Assembly (NCBI RefSeq): GCF_900129135.1
Contig: NZ_FQVI01000007.1
Location: forward strand, 112,338 to 176,337
DNA: 64,000 bases
Reading direction: 5' to 3'
DNA from: Lactonifactor longoviformis DSM 17459
GTDB lineage: Bacteria > Bacillota > Clostridia > Lachnospirales > Lachnospiraceae
In this document: one piece after another, positions 60,307 through 64,000 of the stretch
Position numbering within the stretch: the first letter of the stretch is position 1
Layout of the letters: each line of letters starts with the position of its first letter
Notes under the pieces: model-generated
Databases searched by the model: none
Seen by the model: only the letters and a program-made list of their open reading frames with translations
What the model was told of the DNA's origin: nothing
Program-made: the position numbers and the translations under genes

Positions 60307-62721
60307 ATGGCTACACCTTATAATCATAAGGCAATCGAGCAGAAGTGGAGAAAAAACTGGGAAGAAAAACCGGTAAACGTGGATGACGGCCAAAAACCCA
60401 AATATTATTGTCTGGATATGTTCCCATATCCTTCCGGAAATGGCCTCCATGTAGGTCATTGGAGAGGCTACGTGATCTCTGATGTATGGAGCCGTTATAA
60501 AATGATGCAGGGATACTACCTGATCCATCCCATGGGATGGGATGCTTTTGGACTTCCCGCAGAGAACTATGCCATAAAGATGGGCGTACATCCCGCGAAA
60601 TCCACGGCAGAGAATGTTGCAAATATCAAAAAGCAGATCAATGATATTGCTGCAATCTACGACTGGGACAGAGAAGTAAATACCACAGATCCTAATTTTT
60701 ATAAATGGACCCAGTGGATTTTTGTGAAAATGTTTAAGGAAGGCCTGGCTTATGAAAAGGAGTTCCCTATCAACTGGTGCCCGTCCTGTAAGACTGGACT
60801 GGCGAATGAGGAGGTTGTCAACGGATGCTGTGAGCGCTGCGGAGCAACGGTAACCAAAAAAAATCTCCGCCAGTGGATGCTGCGGATTACAAAATATGCA
60901 GATCGTCTCTTAAGTGATTTGGACAAACTGGACTGGCCGGAGAAAGTTAAAAAGATGCAGTCCGACTGGATTGGCAAATCCTATGGCGCGGAGGTTGACT
61001 TCCCCGTTGAAGGCAGGGATGAGAAAATTACAGTGTACACCACCAGACCGGATACCCTTCATGGCGCTACCTTTATGGTTCTGGCTCCGGAGCACAAGCT
61101 GGCAGCTTCCCTCGCAACTGCCGAGACAAAGGAAGCGGTTGAAAAATATATTTACGATGCTTCTATGAAATCAAACGTGGATCGTCTGCAGGACAAAGAA
61201 AAGACAGGTGTTTTCACAGGCAGCTATGCGGTTAATCCCCTGAATGGGGCAAAAACCCCGATTTGGCTCTCAGACTATGTGCTTGCAGACTACGGAACCG
61301 GAGCCATTATGTGCGTACCTGCCCACGATGACCGGGACTTTGAGTTTGCAACAAAGTTCAATATTCCGATTGTCCAGGTTATTGCAAAAGACGGCAAAGA
61401 AATTGAGCATATGACAGAGGCCTACACGGAGGCTTCTGGAACCATGATCAACTCCGGTGAATGGAATGGCATGGAATCCGCTGTTCTGAAGCAGGAAGCT
61501 CCTGTGATGATCGAAAACATGGGAATTGGAAAGAAGACAGTAAACTATAAGCTCCGTGACTGGGTATTTTCCCGCCAGCGTTATTGGGGAGAGCCGATTC
61601 CTATTATCCATTGTCCTCACTGCGGAAATGTTCCTGTTCCGGAAGAGCAGCTGCCGCTGACTCTGCCTGCGGTGGATTCTTATGAGCCCACAGGGACCGG
61701 GGAATCTCCTCTGGCAGCTATTGACGAGTGGGTGAATACCACCTGTCCTGTATGCGGAGCTCCTGCCAAAAGAGAGACAAATACTATGCCGCAGTGGGCT
61801 GGTTCCTCCTGGTATTTCCTGCGGTATGTAGACAATAAGAATGATAATGAACTGGTCTCCAAGGAAAAGGCAGACAAATACCTCCCGGTGGATATGTACA
61901 TCGGAGGCGTAGAACATGCGGTGCTCCATTTGCTGTATTCACGTTTCTACACGAAATTCCTGTACGACATCGGAGCCATTGATTTTGACGAGCCATTCCA
62001 GAAGCTGTTCAATCAGGGGATGATAACCGGAAAGAACGGAATTAAGATGAGCAAATCTAAGGGAAATGTAGTTTCCCCTGATGATTTGGTCAGAGATTAC
62101 GGCTGTGACTCTCTCCGCCTGTATGAACTGTTTGTAGGTCCCCCGGAACTGGACGCGGAATGGGATGACAGGGGAATCGATGGCGTGTACCGTTTCCTGA
62201 ACCGTTTCTGGAAACTGGCGATGGACAGCAGAGAAGCCGGCATCGCTGAGACAAAGGAAATGGTAAAGCTGCGCCATAAGCTGGTTTATGACATTACCCA
62301 GCGTCTGGAAAGCTTTAGTCTGAACACTGTTATCTCCGGTTTTATGGAGTACAATAATAAATTTATTGATCTGGCAAAAAAGACAGGGGGTATTGACAAA
62401 GAGACCATCGAGACGTTTATTCAGCTTCTGGCTCCTTTTGCACCCCATCTCACAGAGGAACTCTGGGAGGCATATGGCCACAAAGACTCAGTCTTCCACA
62501 CCTTATGGCCAAAGGCAGATGAGAATGCTATGAAGGACGATGAAATCGAAGTACCTGTGCAGATCAACGGCAAAACCAGGGCAGTTATCAGCATTAATGC
62601 GGAGAGCTCCAAGGAAGAAGCGATTGCAGCGGGCAAAGAGGCAATCGCGGATAAGCTCACCGGAAATATTATAAAAGAAATTTATGTACCAAAGAAAATT
62701 ATTAATTTAGTGATGAAATAA
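60307..62721 (+). CDS. leuS: Leucyl-tRNA synthetase
   Basis: A class I synthetase of 804 residues charging tRNA-Leu. The HIGH-type motif is in NGLHVGHWRGY and the KMSKS motif is KMSKSKGN; the editing CP1 domain spans about 220-420, with the TTRPDTLHGAT threonine-rich segment. A zinc-type Cys pattern (CPSCKTG and CERCGAT) lies at about 155-185. Length and layout are those of bacterial LeuS. AGGAGG precedes the ATG. Confidence 0.97.
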   Translation: MATPYNHKAIEQKWRKNWEEKPVNVDDGQKPKYYCLDMFPYPSGNGLHVGHWRGYVISDVWSRYKMMQGYYLIHPMGWDAFGLPAENYAIKMGVHPAKSTAENVANIKKQINDIAAIYDWDREVNTTDPNFYKWTQWIFVKMFKEGLAYEKEFPINWCPSCKTGLANEEVVNGCCERCGATVTKKNLRQWMLRITKYADRLLSDLDKLDWPEKVKKMQSDWIGKSYGAEVDFPVEGRDEKITVYTTRPDTLHGATFMVLAPEHKLAASLATAETKEAVEKYIYDASMKSNVDRLQDKEKTGVFTGSYAVNPLNGAKTPIWLSDYVLADYGTGAIMCVPAHDDRDFEFATKFNIPIVQVIAKDGKEIEHMTEAYTEASGTMINSGEWNGMESAVLKQEAPVMIENMGIGKKTVNYKLRDWVFSRQRYWGEPIPIIHCPHCGNVPVPEEQLPLTLPAVDSYEPTGTGESPLAAIDEWVNTTCPVCGAPAKRETNTMPQWAGSSWYFLRYVDNKNDNELVSKEKADKYLPVDMYIGGVEHAVLHLLYSRFYTKFLYDIGAIDFDEPFQKLFNQGMITGKNGIKMSKSKGNVVSPDDLVRDYGCDSLRLYELFVGPPELDAEWDDRGIDGVYRFLNRFWKLAMDSREAGIAETKEMVKLRHKLVYDITQRLESFSLNTVISGFMEYNNKFIDLAKKTGGIDKETIETFIQLLAPFAPHLTEELWEAYGHKDSVFHTLWPKADENAMKDDEIEVPVQINGKTRAVISINAESSKEEAIAAGKEAIADKLTGNIIKEIYVPKKIINLVMK

Positions 62722-62731
62722 TAGCTGAAAA

Positions 62732-62768
62732 TGGCGTAGGTAGTGGAAACATTACCTGCGCTATTTTT
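62732..62768 (+). terminator. Terminator after leuS
   Basis: A stem of GCGTAGGTAGTG with CATTACCTGCGC (wobbles allowed) is followed by TATTTTTAT. Confidence 0.8.
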
Positions 62769-62958
62769 ATAAAATACTGGATGTTAGACAGGAATATGTT
62801 AAAATGGCCTATAAGAAAAATTGCTGTTATCGAATGCTTATACGAATTTTCAGTCGATGTCTCTGTCGGTACAGAAAAATATATACAAGTGCATGTGGAA
62901 AAATATTTTAATACATTCTGAAGTTTCTGAATATATCCTTAAGATTTTCTCTGCTTTC

Positions 62959-62987
62959 TTGACGCTGCAGGATAAATTGTGTATAGT
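62959..62987 (+). promoter_or_regulatory. Probable promoter of the VanZ-family gene
   Basis: -35 TTGACG (62959-62964), 17-base spacer, -10 TATAGT (62982-62987), which lies within the left arm of the large inverted repeat. The stretch 62769-62958 before it shows nothing convincing. Confidence 0.55.
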
Positions 62988-63043
62988 TCAAGTGTACCAG
63001 GTGTACTAATATAAATAGTACACCTGGTACACTTGAACTATAC
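62981..63043. repeat. Perfect 28-bp inverted repeat upstream of the VanZ gene
   Basis: The left arm 62981-63008 and right arm 63016-63043 are exact complements around a 7-base ATATAAA loop. Each arm also contains a near-palindrome (AGTGTACC-A-GGTGTACT). It starts in the -10 box and covers the transcription start, so it could be an operator or the 5' hairpin of the mRNA. There is no T-run. Confidence 0.85.
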
Positions 63044-63086
63044 CGGCCTGCTCTGCAGGTACAATGAAAGAAGGCAGGGATATCCT

Positions 63087-63641
63087 ATGATTATTTTTTA
63101 CGTTTTAATGGTGTTTCCAATAACAGCCGTTGTTTCCTTTCTGATTTATCTACCGGCTTATATATATAACAAAACGAAATATGGAAAAAGATCTGTTGTA
63201 CGGCATCTCTCTATCTATTGCTTCATCGGGGTAATCCTGAGTATTCTTTATGTCACTGTTTTCATGGGAGGGATAACCTTTCATCCGGGGTATCATTTTT
63301 TAAACCTTGTCCCCTTTGTCTGGGTAAAAGAAACCTATCTCATGGGATTCGCTAAAATGATAGAACAATTATTTATGAATGCAGTTATGCTGGTTCCCAT
63401 GGGATTTATTCTGCCGGTGGTATTTCCTTCCGTAAGAAAATGGTGGAAGACAGCATTATGTGTTATGGTATTTATATTAGGGATTGAAACGTTACAATAT
63501 TTTATCGGGCGTTCTGCGGATGTGGATGATCTTATCATGAATACCTTTGGCGGATGCGTGGGGTATGCCCTGTTTTTCCTTCTGAATAAACTTCTGGGAG
63601 AGCGAAAGTGGTGGAAAGGTGCGTTAAACGTTCAGGCTTAA
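63087..63641 (+). CDS. VanZ-family membrane protein
   Basis: 184 residues with about five membrane segments. The VanZ-like core shows as FLNLVPFVWV, MNAVMLVPMGFILP and the late GIETLQYFIGRSADVDDLIMNTFGG. Members are associated with low-level teicoplanin resistance or unknown functions. I choose the ATG at 63087 (AGGGAT upstream), since the earlier in-frame start lies inside the inverted repeat. It is a single gene closed by a terminator. Confidence 0.85.
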   Translation: MIIFYVLMVFPITAVVSFLIYLPAYIYNKTKYGKRSVVRHLSIYCFIGVILSILYVTVFMGGITFHPGYHFLNLVPFVWVKETYLMGFAKMIEQLFMNAVMLVPMGFILPVVFPSVRKWWKTALCVMVFILGIETLQYFIGRSADVDDLIMNTFGGCVGYALFFLLNKLLGERKWWKGALNVQA

Positions 63642-63644
63642 AAA

Positions 63645-63677
63645 GAAAAAGGGGGCTGTGAAAAAAGCCCCTTTTAT
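63645..63677 (+). terminator. Terminator after the VanZ gene
   Basis: AAAAGGGGGCT pairs with AGCCCCTTTT around GTGAAAAA. A second perfect 11-bp hairpin (63677-63687 with 63695-63705) follows and may be the end of the next mobile element or its terminator. Confidence 0.75.
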
Positions 63678-63780
63678 AAGACCATCGGCATAGTCGATGG
63701 TCTTATATTGTATTTAGATACCTTTTGGGAGTAAAAAAGGACATAAAATCCCCCTCCCCACAGATTACTGCTTTTTCTTT

Positions 63781-64000
63781 TTAGGCTGCTTTCTGTCGTC
63801 TCATCTGCTTATTATGATATTTATAAAGATTATGGCCTATGGAAACCAGAAATATCTCCATTCGCACTGATTCGATTCCTCTTCTTACGATTCTTTTATA
63901 CCAGCGGTCATTTTTTATGATTCCAAATGTTCCCTCTGCCTGAATCGAACGGTTCATTCTTAACAGGGCTCCATGGATGCTTTCAAGGTTTTCTATCACT
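63781..64000 (-). CDS. IS1182-like transposase, C-terminal part (cut by right edge)
   Basis: The last 72 residues of a minus-strand transposase remain. NRSIQAEGTFGIIKNDRWYKRI and a basic C-terminus match the IS1182-family DDE transposase end. The start lies beyond the window, so whether the gene is intact is unknown. The element's near end must lie between the VanZ terminator and 63,780; the hairpin at 63677-63705 is a candidate. Confidence 0.75.
   Translation of the reverse strand, partial: VIENLESIHGALLRMNRSIQAEGTFGIIKNDRWYKRIVRRGIESVRMEIFLVSIGHNLYKYHNKQMRRQKAA

Noticed and set aside
62821..63009. Open frame of 62 codons before the VanZ gene
   Set aside because: No ribosome site, starts right after the leuS terminator region, and runs into the perfect inverted repeat; composition is not protein-like.
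1..64000. CRISPR arrays, tRNA and rRNA genes, prophage
   Set aside because: No regularly spaced repeats, no cloverleaf-like sequence and no phage structural or integrase gene were seen in the gaps.

Overview
The window reads as a chromosome segment of a low-to-moderate GC anaerobic Clostridium relative, most likely a gut-type Lachnospiraceae. The grounds are strong AAGGAGG ribosome sites, TTGACA/TATAAT promoters, T-box control of aminoacyl-tRNA synthetases, a Firmicutes-type 6S RNA, an ATP-type PEP carboxykinase and a very large c-di-GMP/PAS signalling repertoire. Species cannot be fixed from the sequence alone. Both edges cut genes: threonine synthase on the left, an IS1182-like transposase on the right.

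Layout. 1-16.7 kb is mostly housekeeping: thrC (3' part), pckA, 6S RNA, galM, a SpoIID/LytB-like protein, a YihY/BrkB membrane protein, T-box-pheS-pheT, a histidine phosphatase, a four-gene operon (cytosolic cupin-PocR-LytS-type kinase, YesN-like AraC regulator, D-serine dehydratase, YgjV-like membrane protein) and queA. 16.7-25.1 kb is a self-contained sensory module: a tandem-GntR regulator diverges from an operon of a five-domain REC/GGDEF/EAL protein, a membrane hybrid histidine kinase and a solute-binding lipoprotein with a 5'-nucleotidase C-terminal-like tail. 25.4-28.5 kb is an ECF-type sigma / membrane protein / ABC transporter operon, followed by a membrane GGDEF-EAL protein. 30.6-37.1 kb is accessory metabolism: a metal P-type ATPase diverging from a TetR regulator, then a MerR regulator with a textbook 19-bp-spacer target promoter in front of an Old-Yellow-Enzyme reductase, then a short-chain dehydrogenase. 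37.3-45.4 kb holds a giant soluble multi-PAS hybrid kinase overlapping or abutting a REC/HD-GYP/PAS/GGDEF protein. 45.4-48.8 kb is the minus-strand aroF-tyrA-aroA operon with a highly structured leader. 49-53 kb is an EF-G-like GTPase and an unrecognised membrane protein. An intact IS3-family (IS150-like) element at 53,030-54,817 has landed in the loop of the terminator after that protein. 54.8-60 kb is a URO-D-family methyltransferase-like gene divergent from a PucR-type regulator, then a secreted protein with a two-component system. 60-62.7 kb is T-box-leuS. The right end holds a VanZ-like gene behind a perfect 28-bp inverted repeat, and the IS1182-like fragment.

How it fits together. Three separate loci make, break or sense cyclic di-GMP (18.5-23.3, 28.6-30.6 and 42-45.4 kb), two of them beside hybrid kinases. 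The best candidate for an undescribed system is the 16.7-25.1 kb module, where an exported ligand-binding lipoprotein, a membrane kinase and a c-di-GMP enzyme with receiver domains look built to link an extracellular small molecule to second-messenger output. Family names are from recognised motifs; substrates, ligands and regulatory partners are inferences unless stated.
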